In this document: positions 1 to 9,601 of the stretch, piece after piece | How positions within the stretch are numbered: the first letter of the stretch is position 1 | Layout of the letters: every line of letters begins with the position of its first letter | Assembly (NCBI GenBank): GCA_012520575.1 | Contig: JAAYOB010000007.1 | Span: 1 to 64,000, forward strand | Length of the DNA stretch: 64,000 nt | Origin: Candidatus Stramentimicrobium fermentans | GTDB taxonomy: Bacteria; Atribacterota; Phoenicimicrobiia; Phoenicimicrobiales; Stramentimicrobiaceae | Direction: 5' to 3' | Notes under the pieces: generated by a model | The model's input: the letters and a program-made list of their open reading frames with translations, nothing else | The model's database searches: none | Told to the model about the DNA's origin: nothing | Made by a program: the position numbers and the translations under genes

Positions 1-96
1 AATTGCCGCAGTAAGAGTTGTTTTACCGTGGTCGACATGACCAATAGTCCCAATATTGACATGCGGTTTGGAACGGACAAACTTTTCTTTAGCCAT
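1..96 (-). CDS. tuf: Elongation factor Tu (N-terminal fragment, runs off the window)
   Basis: The first 32 codons are visible. The translation starts [20 protein letters not shown] and continues into the G1 P-loop motif GHVDHGKTT, which is diagnostic of EF-Tu, the GTPase that delivers aminoacyl-tRNA to the ribosome. An AAGGAGGA ribosome binding site lies about eight bases upstream of the ATG. The gene follows three tRNA genes at a distance of about 117 bases and is probably cotranscribed with them, as in the thrU-tyrU-glyT-thrT-tufB operon of Escherichia coli. The rest of the protein lies outside the window, so nothing can be said about its integrity. Confidence 0.96.
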   Translation of the reverse strand, partial: MAKEKFVRSKPHVNIGTIGHVDHGKTTLTAAI

Positions 97-213
97 TTTG
101 TTTTTCCTCCTTAAAGGGTTTGCTAATTCTAATTATATCCTTAAATTACACAACTATAAGTATTTTACCTTATAAACAGAAAACGGACTTTAAGCATATA
201 CTTAAGCTAATTT

Positions 214-289
214 TGGAGCCCACGACCGGAGTTGAACCGGTGACCTCATCCTTACCAAGGATGCGCTCTGCCAACTGAGCTACGCGGGC
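214..289 (-). tRNA. tRNA-Thr (anticodon GGT)
   Basis: Read on the minus strand, this 76-nt sequence folds as a complete cloverleaf. The acceptor strands GCCCGCG and CGTGGGC pair with one G-U, the D arm is TAGCTCAGTTGGCAGAGC, the anticodon stem is CATCC/GGATG with loop TTGGTAA, and the T arm is ACCGG-TTCAACT-CCGGT. The discriminator is T and the CCA end is encoded. It is the last tRNA before tuf. Confidence 0.96.
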
Positions 290-296
290 TTTGAGG

Positions 297-380
297 TGGG
301 GAGGGAAGGATTCGAACCTTCGAAGGCGTTCAGCCAACGGATCTACAGTCCGCTCCATTTAACCACTTTGGTACCTCCCC
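297..380 (-). tRNA. tRNA-Tyr (anticodon GTA)
   Basis: This minus-strand class II tRNA of about 84 nt has the acceptor strands GGGGAGG/CCTCCCC, anticodon stem CGGA/TCCG with loop CTGTAGA giving anticodon GTA, a long variable arm typical of bacterial tRNA-Tyr, and T arm GAAGG-TTCGAAT-CCTTC. The discriminator is A. Unlike its two neighbours it does not encode a full CCA end; the genome reads CCT. Confidence 0.95.
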
Positions 381-399
381 AGTACAAGACACTGTCTCC

Positions 400-475
400 T
401 GGAGCCGATGATCCGATTCGAACGGATGACTTGCTGATTACAAATCAGCTGCTCTACCAACTGAGCTACACCGGC
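400..475 (-). tRNA. tRNA-Thr (anticodon TGT)
   Basis: This minus-strand 76-nt tRNA has acceptor strands GCCGGTG/CATCGGC, D arm TAGCTCAGTTGGTAGAGC, anticodon stem GCTGA/TCAGC with loop TTTGTAA giving TGT, and T arm ATCCG-TTCGAAT-CGGAT. CCA is encoded. It is the first gene of the Thr-Tyr-Thr-tuf transcript. Confidence 0.96.
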
Positions 476-485
476 AACATAAAAC

Positions 486-514
486 ATTATAATTATTTTT
501 CTAGTTTAAGTCAA
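486..514 (-). promoter_or_regulatory. Promoter of the tRNA-tuf operon
   Basis: On the minus strand a TTGACT -35 box (509-514) is followed by a 17-base spacer and a perfect TATAAT -10 box (486-491). The predicted start lies a few bases before the mature 5' end of tRNA-Thr(TGT). The -35 box overlaps the stop codon of the sigH gene. This is a pattern match with ideal spacing, not a mapped start site. Confidence 0.8.
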
Positions 515-1146
515 TCGAGTTTTCTAAGTAAATCTAATTTTTTCTTAATTCTCTGCATACCATTATCTACACTTTTAGTACTTTTATCAATTTCCAGTGC
601 GATCTCCTGGTATGTCTTCCCTTCTAAATATGTTTTTAGTATCTTTCTTTCTAAATTGGAAAGTATATCATTTAATCTTTTTTTTAATTCCTGTAAACTT
701 TCTCTATTGAGAAATATATTCATAGGATCAGTTAAGTTTAAATCATCAACAATATCCAGAAGTGTTCTATCGCTATTTTCAATACTATCTATCTGCTGAT
801 TTAAAGAAAGGTAGTAATTAAGAGGGATGTGCTTTTTTCGGGAAGCCGCCTTTATAGCTGTAATTATCTGCCTGTTTATGCAAATTTCCGCAAAAGCCCT
901 AAAAGAGGCTGATTTACTATTATCATAACTTCTCACTGCTTTATATAGTCCAATCATCCCCTCTTGTATGACATCATCAGTATCAGCTCCGATCAAAAAA
1001 TAAGCCCTTGCTTTTATTTTTACAACTCTTTTATACTTATTAATAAGATAATACTCGGCTATCTCATTTCCATTGTTTACTAAACTGATTAGTTCTCTAT
1101 CATTATAATTTTGGTAAGCTGTTATTGCTTTTTCTTTCAAATCCAC
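511..1146 (-). CDS. sigH: SigH-type RNA polymerase sigma-70 factor
   Basis: The 211-residue protein has sigma-70 region 2 near residues 25-100, with the core-binding stretch DTDDVIQEGMIGLYKAVRSYD, and a region 4 helix-turn-helix near 165-205 (TYQEIALEIDKSTKSVDNG). Length and sequence match the SigH/Spo0H family, which in Bacillus subtilis directs stationary-phase transcription. The start codon is GTG, with AGGAG about eleven bases upstream. Its position after cysS and before the translation-related tRNA-tuf genes mirrors the Bacillus cysS...sigH-secE-nusG-...-tuf order. It probably ends the yacL-cysS-sigH transcript. Whether this organism sporulates cannot be judged from the window; SigH-like factors also occur in non-sporulating bacteria. 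Confidence 0.85.
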   Translation of the reverse strand: MDLKEKAITAYQNYNDRELISLVNNGNEIAEYYLINKYKRVVKIKARAYFLIGADTDDVIQEGMIGLYKAVRSYDNSKSASFRAFAEICINRQIITAIKAASRKKHIPLNYYLSLNQQIDSIENSDRTLLDIVDDLNLTDPMNIFLNRESLQELKKRLNDILSNLERKILKTYLEGKTYQEIALEIDKSTKSVDNGMQRIKKKLDLLRKLD

Positions 1147-1224
1147 CTATCTGAAAACTCCTGATTAATTAGCAGTATAAGGGCATTAACAAGATATTTA
1201 TCTACGGATATATGACATGACTTA

Positions 1225-2652
1225 TCAGTGTTTCTTCCAACGTGCGCCTTCTGCAGTATCCTCAATTATTACACCTAGACTGTTCAATTTATCTCTGATT
1301 TGATCTGCAACCTGCCAATCTTTGTTCTTCCTGGCTCTCTCTCTTTTTTCAATTAATTGTTCAATATCTTCCTTAGAAATTTGTTCTTGTTCGTCTAGTT
1401 CTGACAAATATTTTAATCCTAGTATGGTTGTTCCAAAATCTTTATAAAACTGCAGAACCTTTTTTACTACTTCTTTATTCTTGTCGGGCACTTCATTTAA
1501 ATAAATGTTTGCCTCTCTAGCCAGCAGGTATAGTGTACTTAAAGCTTTAGGGGTGTTGAAATCATCATCCATTGCGGCATTAAATTCTTCTACCATCTCA
1601 TCTACAGTATCACTAAGTTTTTTGCTTTTTCGGTCTGTTGCGCTATTACCCAGATTTTTTTTAAGTATAAAGTTAAAATTATACACAGTGTTATTTAATG
1701 TTTCCATACTATTTTTAGATTGCTCCATCTGTTCCAGGGAATAATTTAACGGACTTCTATAGTGTGCCGACAGTAAAAAGTGCCTCATCACCGAGCCATC
1801 GTATTTCTGGGACAATTCTCTTATGGTTAAAATATTTCCTAATGATTTGGACATTTTCCTATTATCTATCTTCAGATAGCCATTGTGCATCCAATATTTA
1901 GCGAATATTTTTCCGCTGGCAGCTTCGCTTTGAGCTATTTCATTTTCATGGTGTGGAAAGATTAAGTCTTCGCCCCCAGCGTGTATATCAAAACTTTCGC
2001 CAAGAAATTTAGCTGACATTGCGGAACACTCAACATGCCAGCCAGGACGTCCTGCCCCCCAAGGACTATCCCATTTAGGCTCCCCTTCTTTTGCTTTTTT
2101 CCAGAGCACAAAATCATAGGGATTTTTTTTTCGTTCATCCAATTCAATCCTAGCCCCGATTTTTATCTCATCCAGATTTTGCTTAGAAAGCTTCCCATAT
2201 TCTTTAAAATTACTGATGTCATAAAAAACGTCCCCTTCCACAACATAGGTAAAGCCTTTCTCCTCTAATCTCTGAATGAGTCCTATGATATCAGCTATAT
2301 GTTCAGTTGCTCTGGGATAAAAATCGGCCCTTCCGATATTTAAATAATCAGCATCTTGGAAGTATTCTTTTATAAATCTATCTGCAACTTCTGAATACGT
2401 GCATCCCATTTCTTTTGCTTTATTAATAACCTTATCATCTATATCGGTAAAATTAGATACATACGTTACATCATAGTTTTTATATTTTAAATAGCGTCTG
2501 AGTACTTCAAAAACTAAAAAGGGTCTGGCATTGCCAATGTGAAAATAATTATAAACTGTCGGCCCACAAACATACATACCAACCTGTTTCCCACGAAGAG
2601 GGATAAATTCTTCTTTCTTTCCGGATAAAGTATTGTATAACTGTAAACTCAA
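1225..2652 (-). CDS. cysS: Cysteinyl-tRNA synthetase
   Basis: The 475-residue protein charges tRNA-Cys with cysteine. It is a class Ia synthetase with the HIGH-type motif FHIGN near residue 38, a KMSKSLGN loop near residue 265, and the zinc-binding residues expected of CysRS (Cys in YVCGPT, Cys in ECSAMS, His in FPHHENE). The length is normal for the family (about 465-480). It sits 38 bases after yacL and before sigH, an order shared with Bacillota, although gltX and cysE, which lie between yacL and cysS there, are missing here. Confidence 0.97.
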   Translation of the reverse strand: MSLQLYNTLSGKKEEFIPLRGKQVGMYVCGPTVYNYFHIGNARPFLVFEVLRRYLKYKNYDVTYVSNFTDIDDKVINKAKEMGCTYSEVADRFIKEYFQDADYLNIGRADFYPRATEHIADIIGLIQRLEEKGFTYVVEGDVFYDISNFKEYGKLSKQNLDEIKIGARIELDERKKNPYDFVLWKKAKEGEPKWDSPWGAGRPGWHVECSAMSAKFLGESFDIHAGGEDLIFPHHENEIAQSEAASGKIFAKYWMHNGYLKIDNRKMSKSLGNILTIRELSQKYDGSVMRHFLLSAHYRSPLNYSLEQMEQSKNSMETLNNTVYNFNFILKKNLGNSATDRKSKKLSDTVDEMVEEFNAAMDDDFNTPKALSTLYLLAREANIYLNEVPDKNKEVVKKVLQFYKDFGTTILGLKYLSELDEQEQISKEDIEQLIEKRERARKNKDWQVADQIRDKLNSLGVIIEDTAEGARWKKH

Positions 2653-2690
2653 TATGGATACCTCGCCTTTCTTTAAGTTTATTTTAATTA

Positions 2691-3830
2691 TTATTTAGTA
2701 CTATAATTGGTAGAAGCTTTCTTCTTGCCATAGCTTTTTTCCAGATTCTTTTTAGTTAGCCTTCCTTTAATCCGGCCAAATATCATTCTTCCGGCTGGGG
2801 TTTGAAGAATACTGGTTACAGTAACTTTAACCTTTTCTCCTATACTGTTAATACCATCTTCTATCACAATCATAGTGCCATCATCTAAATAGGCTAATCC
2901 CTGTCCCAACTCTTTCCCTTCTTTAACTATCTGTGTAACCAGTTCCTCTCCTGGTAAAATTATCGATTTTAAGGAATTTGCCAAATCGTTGATATTTAAT
3001 ACTTTGACATTTTCTAACTGTGCTAATTTGTTCAGGTTATAATCATTTGTTAAAACTTTGGCATCTAACTCTTTTGCTAGTTTGATCAACTTGGCATCAA
3101 CTGTTTTTAGCTCTGGATAATCACGATTGATAATTTTAATCTTATTACTCTGTATTTTATTAATCTTATTCAAAATATCTAAACCACGCCGGCCTCTATT
3201 TCTCTTTAAAGGCTCAGAAGAATCGGCTATAGCCTGTAATTCGCTTAATATAAAGCGGGGAATAACTAATTTTCCTTCTAGAAAATCAGTCTGACAAATA
3301 TCGGCAATTCGACCGTCAATAATAACACTGGTATCCAGCAGTTTTAATTGATAATGGGCACTCTTATCTCTTTTCTTCAATTTTTCAATATTCTTTTTAT
3401 AAAAATTAACTGTTTCATTCCTTTTTTGTAAACCGATATTGATTCCCAATAAACCTAAAGTAATGTTAAGTATAATGGGTAAGTAATTACCTATATAGGG
3501 AATAAAAGATAAGGAATAGGCTAATAGATTAGCTATTATTAATCCAACAATAAGTCCTATAACACCGGAAAGTATTTTTTGGGCAGGGATTTTTAAGAAA
3601 TAGGTTATAATTTTTTTCCCAGCATGGCTTAATTTTTCATAACTAATAATAAATAATATAAATCCGAACAAACCGCCGATAATCAACGAAATAATGGGAA
3701 TTAGCCATTTATTTTGTATAAATATTTCTAAATTATTAAGAACATTAAAGCCAGGAATGAGCGTATAACCAAATATTCCACCTGCCAGCACAAAGCATAA
3801 GCATATCATCTTTTTGGCTAAACCTGACAA
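2691..3830 (-). CDS. yacL: PIN/TRAM domain membrane protein (YacL family)
   Basis: The 379-residue protein starts with about four hydrophobic segments (residues 5-130), followed by a PIN nuclease-like domain beginning at LLDTSVIIDGRIADI (near 168) and a C-terminal TRAM nucleic-acid-binding domain (near 305-360). This is the YacL architecture of Bacillota and Actinobacteria. PIN domains are usually ribonucleases with an acidic active site, and the Asp of LDTSVIIDGR is present, but YacL has no firmly established reaction. The gene follows radA, as in Bacillus, except that disA, which lies between them there, is absent. A good promoter lies about 130 bases upstream. Confidence 0.88.
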   Translation of the reverse strand: MSGLAKKMICLCFVLAGGIFGYTLIPGFNVLNNLEIFIQNKWLIPIISLIIGGLFGFILFIISYEKLSHAGKKIITYFLKIPAQKILSGVIGLIVGLIIANLLAYSLSFIPYIGNYLPIILNITLGLLGINIGLQKRNETVNFYKKNIEKLKKRDKSAHYQLKLLDTSVIIDGRIADICQTDFLEGKLVIPRFILSELQAIADSSEPLKRNRGRRGLDILNKINKIQSNKIKIINRDYPELKTVDAKLIKLAKELDAKVLTNDYNLNKLAQLENVKVLNINDLANSLKSIILPGEELVTQIVKEGKELGQGLAYLDDGTMIVIEDGINSIGEKVKVTVTSILQTPAGRMIFGRIKGRLTKKNLEKSYGKKKASTNYSTK

Positions 3831-3956
3831 ATCAACTACCTCCTCTATTCAGTTTTAGCTAACTTAAAAAGCAACAGATTATTTTTCTACCCCCTCCTCT
3901 CTAACTTAAAAGATTATTACTTTTGTTTAACGATGGATAAATAATATGTTAATTAA

Positions 3957-3985
3957 AGTATACCATTAGCCTAAAATGGTGTAAA
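3957..3985 (-). promoter_or_regulatory. Promoter for yacL-cysS-sigH
   Basis: On the minus strand TTTACA (3980-3985) and TATACT (3957-3962) are separated by exactly 17 bases, and the -10 box is preceded by TGG. It lies in the 186-base gap after radA, so yacL-cysS-sigH can be transcribed apart from the csoR-mcsA-mcsB-clpC-radA operon. The leader would be about 120 bases long. This is a motif-based prediction. Confidence 0.65.
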
Positions 3986-4016
3986 GCCACACATTTTCGG
4001 ATTTTCTGGTTATTAT

Positions 4017-5381
4017 CTATTTCTTAAGAAAATAAATTATATCTCCAATATTTTGAATCGGGTCTATTTTGAAATCATTAAAATCAGCTGTAATTTGCTT
4101 GGCATTTTCCAGTGGAATAATACCCCTTTTATAACCAATATAATGAGCTTCTTTAAGTCTCCTCTCACATAATCCTACAGCCCGTACTTCTCCAGTAAGA
4201 CCCAACTCTCCAAAAACAACAGTATCTAAAGGAATAACCAGGCTCTTCATACTGCTAACCATAGCTATAGCAATTCCCAGATCAATGGCTGGTTCATTTA
4301 TTTTAATTCCGCCCGCAGTATTAATATAAATATCCTTATTCTGCAATTGCAGCTGCAGCTTATTCTCTAATATGGCAATTATTAAAGAAACTCTATTGCA
4401 ATCTACCCCGGTTGCAACCCGTCGGGGATAGTTTAAAAAAGAGGAACTGGTTAAGGCCTCAATCTCTACCGCTAAGGGGCGGCTGCCTTCAAAAGTAACA
4501 GTAGTAGCCGTTCCGGGAATAGGGTGAGCTCGAGAAGATAACAGCATCTTGGAAGGGTTGGTCACCTCTTTTAAGCCAGCATGTTCCATTTGAAAAATAC
4601 CTAACTCATTAGTAGCTCCAAATCTATTTTTTATCCCTCTGAGCAACCGATAGGTTTGAAATCTTTCACCTTCTAAATATAATACCGTATCTACCATGTG
4701 CTCCAGTATTTTTGGCCCGGCAATTTCCCCACCTTTGGTAACATGTCCGATAATGATTAAAGCAATATTTTCTCTCTTAGCCATCTCCATCAATTGAGAA
4801 GTACAATTTCTTACCTGACTCACACTTCCGGGAACAGACGGAATACTGGTATCATGGATAATCTGTATAGAATCAATAATGGCAATTTGAGGGGCTATTT
4901 GTACTATCTGGGCAATAATCTTTTCCAGATTATTCTCTGAGAGCAAATAGACTTTATTGGAGTTGACCGCTAATCTGTTAGCTCTGAGGAAAATCTGGTT
5001 TAATGATTCTTCCGCAGTAACATATAACACTTTTCCGATTTCCTGTCCCAACTGCTGAGCTATCTGTAATGCTAAGGTTGATTTTCCAATACCAGGCTCA
5101 CCACCAATAAGAATAAGCGAACCTGGTACGACTCCTCCTCCTAAAACACGGTCAAATTCCGTAATACCGGTTTGGTAGCGTTGCCCGTCTGGTTTAAATT
5201 TTAATCTAGTGAGAGGTTGAGCCAAGTCTCCCTTTTCAATCCTTACAGGTATTTTATCCTTTTGGGAGATATCCAGGGGTAAAAGAGAATTCCAGACTCC
5301 ACAATTAGGACAGCGACCTAACCATTGGGAGGTTTCAAAATTACATTTTTCACAAAGATAGTATTTTTTATTATTTTTCAT
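4017..5381 (-). CDS. radA: DNA repair protein RadA
   Basis: The 454-residue protein has an N-terminal C4 zinc finger (CEKCNFETSQWLGRCPNCG, residues 9-27), a RecA-like ATPase with Walker A GEPGIGKST near 92, the RadA-specific KNRFG motif (GIKNRFGAT) near 250, and a C-terminal Lon-protease-like domain that lacks proteolytic function in this family. RadA drives branch migration in recombinational repair. The length is typical (about 450-460). It follows clpC by 45 bases and is probably part of the csoR-led operon. Confidence 0.97.
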   Translation of the reverse strand: MKNNKKYYLCEKCNFETSQWLGRCPNCGVWNSLLPLDISQKDKIPVRIEKGDLAQPLTRLKFKPDGQRYQTGITEFDRVLGGGVVPGSLILIGGEPGIGKSTLALQIAQQLGQEIGKVLYVTAEESLNQIFLRANRLAVNSNKVYLLSENNLEKIIAQIVQIAPQIAIIDSIQIIHDTSIPSVPGSVSQVRNCTSQLMEMAKRENIALIIIGHVTKGGEIAGPKILEHMVDTVLYLEGERFQTYRLLRGIKNRFGATNELGIFQMEHAGLKEVTNPSKMLLSSRAHPIPGTATTVTFEGSRPLAVEIEALTSSSFLNYPRRVATGVDCNRVSLIIAILENKLQLQLQNKDIYINTAGGIKINEPAIDLGIAIAMVSSMKSLVIPLDTVVFGELGLTGEVRAVGLCERRLKEAHYIGYKRGIIPLENAKQITADFNDFKIDPIQNIGDIIYFLKK

Positions 5382-5426
5382 GGTTTAAAAAAGTGCTTAA
5401 TCTTTTAAACTGCTACTCATTCCTTT

Positions 5427-7871
5427 TTACTTTTTACTGGTTACGGTCTTTTGAAAACAAATCTTTCCTTTCTTAGCACCTATGACAACCTCGCTCCCTT
5501 CTTTAAATTCACCAGAAAGTATCTTTTCCGATATGGGATTCTCCACCAATCTTTCAATGGTTCTTCTTAATGGCCTCGCTCCAAAATTGGGGTCAAAACC
5601 TTCTTCTACCAATACATCTTTAGCGCTTTTGCTCACACGGAAGGTTATTTTTTGTTCTGCTAATAATTCTCTGACTTCATTGAGCAGTAAATCGGCAATC
5701 TGTCTGATTTCGTCCTTAGTAAGACTCTTAAACACTATTACTTCATCAATTCTATTTAGGAATTCTGGCCTGAAGGTTTTATTCAATTCTCCCATAACAT
5801 TGTCTTTTATATCTTTGTAGGCCATTTGCTCTGGCTCCTGGGAACTTCTAAAGCCCAAGGAGGTACCTTTCTTAATTAAGGTGGCTCCAACATTAGAGGT
5901 CATAATAATAACAGTGTTTTTAAAATCAATTACCCTTCCTTGAGCGTCAGTCAGCCTGCCATCCTCAAATATCTGCAACAAGATATTAAAAACATCAGGA
6001 TGTGCTTTTTCAATTTCATCCAACAATACCACAGAATAAGGACGTCTTCTTACTTTTTCAGTTAATTGTCCACCCTCTTCATATCCCACATATCCCGGGG
6101 GCGCGCCAACTAATCGGGAAACAGCAAACTTTTCCATATACTCGGACATATCTAAACTGATCATGGCATTCTCATCGCCAAATAAAAATTCAGCCAAACT
6201 TCGAGCTAATTCAGTCTTGCCTACTCCAGTAGGACCTAAAAAGATAAACGATCCAATTGGCCTTTTGGGATCTTTCATACCGGCTCTAGCCCTTCGCACA
6301 GCCCTAGCTATAGCCTTAATAGCTTCATCCTGTCCTACAATTCGTTTATGTATTTCGTCTTCCATCCGAATAAGTTTTTGCGCTTCTTCCTCTTTTAGAG
6401 AATAGACCGGGACACCGCTCCAGCTGGAAACCACATCAGCAACATCTTCTATAGTAACTTCTATTTTGTTTTTAGTTTTTCCAGTTTCCCATTCTGCTTT
6501 AATTTCACTATATTTCTCTTCAAATTTTCTTTCTTTATCCCTCAATTTAGCTGCTTTTTCAAATTCTTGCATCCTAACCGCAGCTTCTTTTTCTTTTCTT
6601 ACCTGGGACAGCTGTGCTTCTACTTCCTTAACATCCGGTGGAAATACCGTATTTTTCAATTTGACTCTCGATGATGCCTCATCGATTACATCGATAGCCT
6701 TATCCGGCAAAAACCGACCGGAAACATATCGGGCAGCTAATTTTACCCCAGCAACCAAGGCTTCATCAGTGATAATTAGCTTATGATGGGCTTCATATCT
6801 ATCTCTCAGCCCTCTTAGGATTTGAATAGCCTCTTCAATGCTGGGTTCGGGAACCAAAATAGGCTGAAAACGTCTTTCCAGTGCCTTATCTTTTTCAATG
6901 TATTTTCTGTATTCATCAGTGGTAGTAGCTCCAATAGCCTGAATCTCCCCTCTGGCTAAGGCAGGCTTTAGTATATTAGAAGCGTCAATGGCCCCTTCAG
7001 CCGCCCCTGCCCCTACCAAGGTGTGCAGCTCATCAATAAAAAGAATTATGTCATTGGAATTCTGTACTTCTTTCACTATTCTTTTTAGACGTTTCTCAAA
7101 TTCGCCCCTATACTTAGTGCCCGCCACTATTAAAGCCAGGTCAAGAGAGATTATCCTCTTGTTTTTTAATATTTCCGGAACATCATTATTGGCTATTTTT
7201 TGAGCTAATCCTTCTACGATAGCAGTCTTTCCAACACCGGCTTCACCGATTAAGCAAGGATTATTTTTCTTTCTGCGGCTTAATATCTGTATCACTCTCT
7301 GAATCTCGTTATTTCGGCCTACCACAGGATCTAACTTTTCCTCTCTAGCTAGCTCGGTTAAATCTCTTCCAAACTCATCCAGAGCAGGAACCTTGGTCTC
7401 CTTCCTGACACCACCGCTTGTAGTTTCTGTGTAGTTACTCTCCATGAACATCTTCATAATCTGAGCATATATATTTTCCAGATCAATGCCTGACTCCTCT
7501 AAAATTCTAGTCGCCACCCCACTGCCTTCTTTAATTAGACCAAGCAGGATATGTTCGGTATCAATATAATTTTGTCCTAATCTACTAGCTTCCTGGGAGG
7601 ACAGCTCCAATACTTTCTTAGCCCTCGGGGTAAAGGTGATTTCGCTAACCTCCTGATACTTTCCTCTCCCCACTATTTTTTCAATATCTTCAATTACCCT
7701 ATCTGCTTCTATTCCTAAATCTCGCAGGACTCTCCCCGCAACTCCTTCGCTTTCTTTAACCAAACCTATTAAAATATGCTCAGTTCCAATATAATTGTGA
7801 TTGAGGTTGACCGCCTCTTCTTGCGCCATCATAATCACTTTTCTAACTTTTTCTGTATATCTCTTGAACAT
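5427..7871 (-). CDS. clpC: ClpC-type AAA+ unfoldase (ATP-dependent Clp protease ATP-binding subunit)
   Basis: The 814-residue protein has two N-terminal Clp repeats (about 1-145), AAA+ module 1 with Walker A GEAGVGKT, a middle domain containing a UVR-like segment ([19 protein letters not shown], near 425), AAA+ module 2 with GPTGVGKTE, and a C-terminal D2-small domain. The size and the middle UVR segment mark ClpC rather than ClpB or ClpA. ClpC unfolds substrates for ClpP and in Bacillus recognises proteins marked by arginine phosphorylation. It follows mcsB by 65 bases, so kinase and unfoldase are made together. clpP is not in this window. Confidence 0.97.
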   Translation of the reverse strand: MFKRYTEKVRKVIMMAQEEAVNLNHNYIGTEHILIGLVKESEGVAGRVLRDLGIEADRVIEDIEKIVGRGKYQEVSEITFTPRAKKVLELSSQEASRLGQNYIDTEHILLGLIKEGSGVATRILEESGIDLENIYAQIMKMFMESNYTETTSGGVRKETKVPALDEFGRDLTELAREEKLDPVVGRNNEIQRVIQILSRRKKNNPCLIGEAGVGKTAIVEGLAQKIANNDVPEILKNKRIISLDLALIVAGTKYRGEFEKRLKRIVKEVQNSNDIILFIDELHTLVGAGAAEGAIDASNILKPALARGEIQAIGATTTDEYRKYIEKDKALERRFQPILVPEPSIEEAIQILRGLRDRYEAHHKLIITDEALVAGVKLAARYVSGRFLPDKAIDVIDEASSRVKLKNTVFPPDVKEVEAQLSQVRKEKEAAVRMQEFEKAAKLRDKERKFEEKYSEIKAEWETGKTKNKIEVTIEDVADVVSSWSGVPVYSLKEEEAQKLIRMEDEIHKRIVGQDEAIKAIARAVRRARAGMKDPKRPIGSFIFLGPTGVGKTELARSLAEFLFGDENAMISLDMSEYMEKFAVSRLVGAPPGYVGYEEGGQLTEKVRRRPYSVVLLDEIEKAHPDVFNILLQIFEDGRLTDAQGRVIDFKNTVIIMTSNVGATLIKKGTSLGFRSSQEPEQMAYKDIKDNVMGELNKTFRPEFLNRIDEVIVFKSLTKDEIRQIADLLLNEVRELLAEQKITFRVSKSAKDVLVEEGFDPNFGARPLRRTIERLVENPISEKILSGEFKEGSEVVIGAKKGKICFQKTVTSKK

Positions 7872-7936
7872 TTTAAACCTTTCTCCGATTTTTTAAAATA
7901 TAGGTAAGTTCTAATTATCTGTAAATTTAAGTTCCC

Positions 7937-9016
7937 CTATGAGGGGAGCAGTTCTTGTATTAACTCAGCTCTAAATAAATCTCGCTTGTCTTTATTCATT
8001 TTTTGATTTTTTAATAGCTGTAGGTACCCTGGTTGAATAATTAACATCAGACGATTAATTGTATCATATCCAATTTTGGTTAACATACCCAGTTCTATAC
8101 CAAACCTAACCTTAGACAAAAGCTCGGTCGCCTCTTTAGTGGAAATAATTTTAGCATTGGACAGTATTCCGTAGGCACGTTTAATCTGGTCTTCAATTTT
8201 AGTCTTATGGTACAATATTAATTCTTCTCTTGATTTTTCTTCTTCTATAATTAATTTCTTAGTCTCTATCTCAAATTTATCTAATATCTCCTCTTCGGTT
8301 AAGCCCAGAGTAATCTGGTTGGAAACTTGAAAAAAATTTCCTTGAATATTGGTACCTTCTCCATAAAACCCTCTCACAGCATAGCCTTTCTTGACAATTC
8401 CTGACATTATTTCACCTAATTTATTACTAATTAATAATGCTGGCAAATGTAGCATGACTGAAGCCCTTAGACCAGTCCCCACATTGGTGGGACAACTAGT
8501 TAAAAAGCCCTCCTTTTCATCAAAAGCATATTCAATTTCTCTCACTATCTTTCGGTCATACCCCCTAATAATTTTCCAAGCTTTTTTCAATTGCAATCCA
8601 GACAATAAACATTGTATCCTGATGTGGTCTTCTTCGTTGACAAGGACACTAACCAGCTCATCCGGTCTATAAATAAAAGCACGATAGGGATGGGTTAGTC
8701 GAGCTAATGCTATACTAATTAAACGTTTTTCAATTAAAAATTGAATATCCCTACTATTTAAATCACTTAATTTTATAGACTGAAAACTAGAAAAGTGTTT
8801 ATTATTTTTTATTAAGCCCTCGCTTCGTATTAAAACCTGCCTTAATTGCTCATCATTAGCTTTAAAGGGAAAAGGGATACCCGATAAGTTCCTGGCTAAA
8901 CGAATCCTGGTACAGACTACAATATGATTGAGAGGGCCATCTCCTTTAGCCCATTGGGCAGTACTATCTCTTAACCTACGGATGAGTGTAGTCTTCTTAT
9001 CACTTACTATCGACAT
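7937..9016 (-). CDS. mcsB: Protein-arginine kinase McsB
   Basis: The 359-residue protein belongs to the ATP:guanido phosphotransferase family, in the bacterial McsB branch that phosphorylates arginine side chains of proteins and so marks them for ClpCP. The nucleotide-binding arginine motif CTRIRLARNL (near 35) and the signature CPTNVGTGLRASVM (near 175) are present. An RD pair near the C-terminus (KDKRDLFRAEL) could correspond to the phospho-arginine pocket known in McsB. The ATG overlaps the end of mcsA by 17 bases, implying translational coupling, as expected for an activator-kinase pair. Confidence 0.95.
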   Translation of the reverse strand: MSIVSDKKTTLIRRLRDSTAQWAKGDGPLNHIVVCTRIRLARNLSGIPFPFKANDEQLRQVLIRSEGLIKNNKHFSSFQSIKLSDLNSRDIQFLIEKRLISIALARLTHPYRAFIYRPDELVSVLVNEEDHIRIQCLLSGLQLKKAWKIIRGYDRKIVREIEYAFDEKEGFLTSCPTNVGTGLRASVMLHLPALLISNKLGEIMSGIVKKGYAVRGFYGEGTNIQGNFFQVSNQITLGLTEEEILDKFEIETKKLIIEEEKSREELILYHKTKIEDQIKRAYGILSNAKIISTKEATELLSKVRFGIELGMLTKIGYDTINRLMLIIQPGYLQLLKNQKMNKDKRDLFRAELIQELLPS

Positions 9017-9539
9017 TATTCACTCTCTTTTTTTCTTCAATAATCTTATCTCTTAACAAGGCTGCCCTTTCATACTCCTCTTTTATAATTGCCTGTTGTA
9101 ACTCATCCTCTATCTCTTTTATCTTCTTGAGCCTGCTATAACGCTCCTGATAGGCAGAAGGTACAATTCCAACATGGCGCGAATGGCCATGTAATTTAGT
9201 CAAAATTGGAGTCAATTCCTTCCTAAAGCATTCATAGCATTGACTGCAGCCCAATTTCCCAATTTTAATGAATTCTTGATAAGTGTGTCCGCAATTAGGG
9301 CAAGACTGGTTAGATGATAAGCTATCGATGCTATTTCCATCACTGTATTTGAAAGATGTATTCAATAATCCGTCCAATACATCTTTAATGCTACATTTAT
9401 TAAAGGAGAGATAGGAAATTGGGTTTCCTAAAACAGAGTTGGCACACTCGCTGCATATACTTAACTCTGTCTTATCATCTCCCACTATTTTGACGATCCT
9501 TACCGTTGCTCTATATTTTTTACATAATTGGCAAAGCAT
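9000..9539 (-). CDS. mcsA: McsA, zinc-finger activator of McsB
   Basis: The 179-residue protein has two four-cysteine zinc sites (CQLC...CSEC near residues 3-32, and CPNCG...CSQCYEC near 82-105) and a C-terminal UVR domain (near 140-172, ELQQAIIKEEYERAALLRDKI). This is the layout of McsA, which binds and activates the arginine kinase McsB. It overlaps mcsB and follows the CsoR-family gene by about 60 bases. In Bacillus the upstream gene would be ctsR; here it is not. Confidence 0.94.
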   Translation of the reverse strand: MLCQLCKKYRATVRIVKIVGDDKTELSICSECANSVLGNPISYLSFNKCSIKDVLDGLLNTSFKYSDGNSIDSLSSNQSCPNCGHTYQEFIKIGKLGCSQCYECFRKELTPILTKLHGHSRHVGIVPSAYQERYSRLKKIKEIEDELQQAIIKEEYERAALLRDKIIEEKKRVNNVDSK

Positions 9540-9601
9540 GATATACCTTAATTTAACAAAATATTTTTTAGCAAACGTACCAAATTAACCATAGGGGCAA
9601 C

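Noticed and set aside
296-799. Plus-strand 167-residue ORF across the tRNA genes and the end of sigH
   Set aside because: It runs through three tRNAs and the antisense of sigH; the composition is a shadow of these features.
7933-7947. TCCCC/GGGGA hairpin at the mcsB stop codon
   Set aside because: The stem is only five pairs and has no T run on the minus strand; it is not a convincing terminator.
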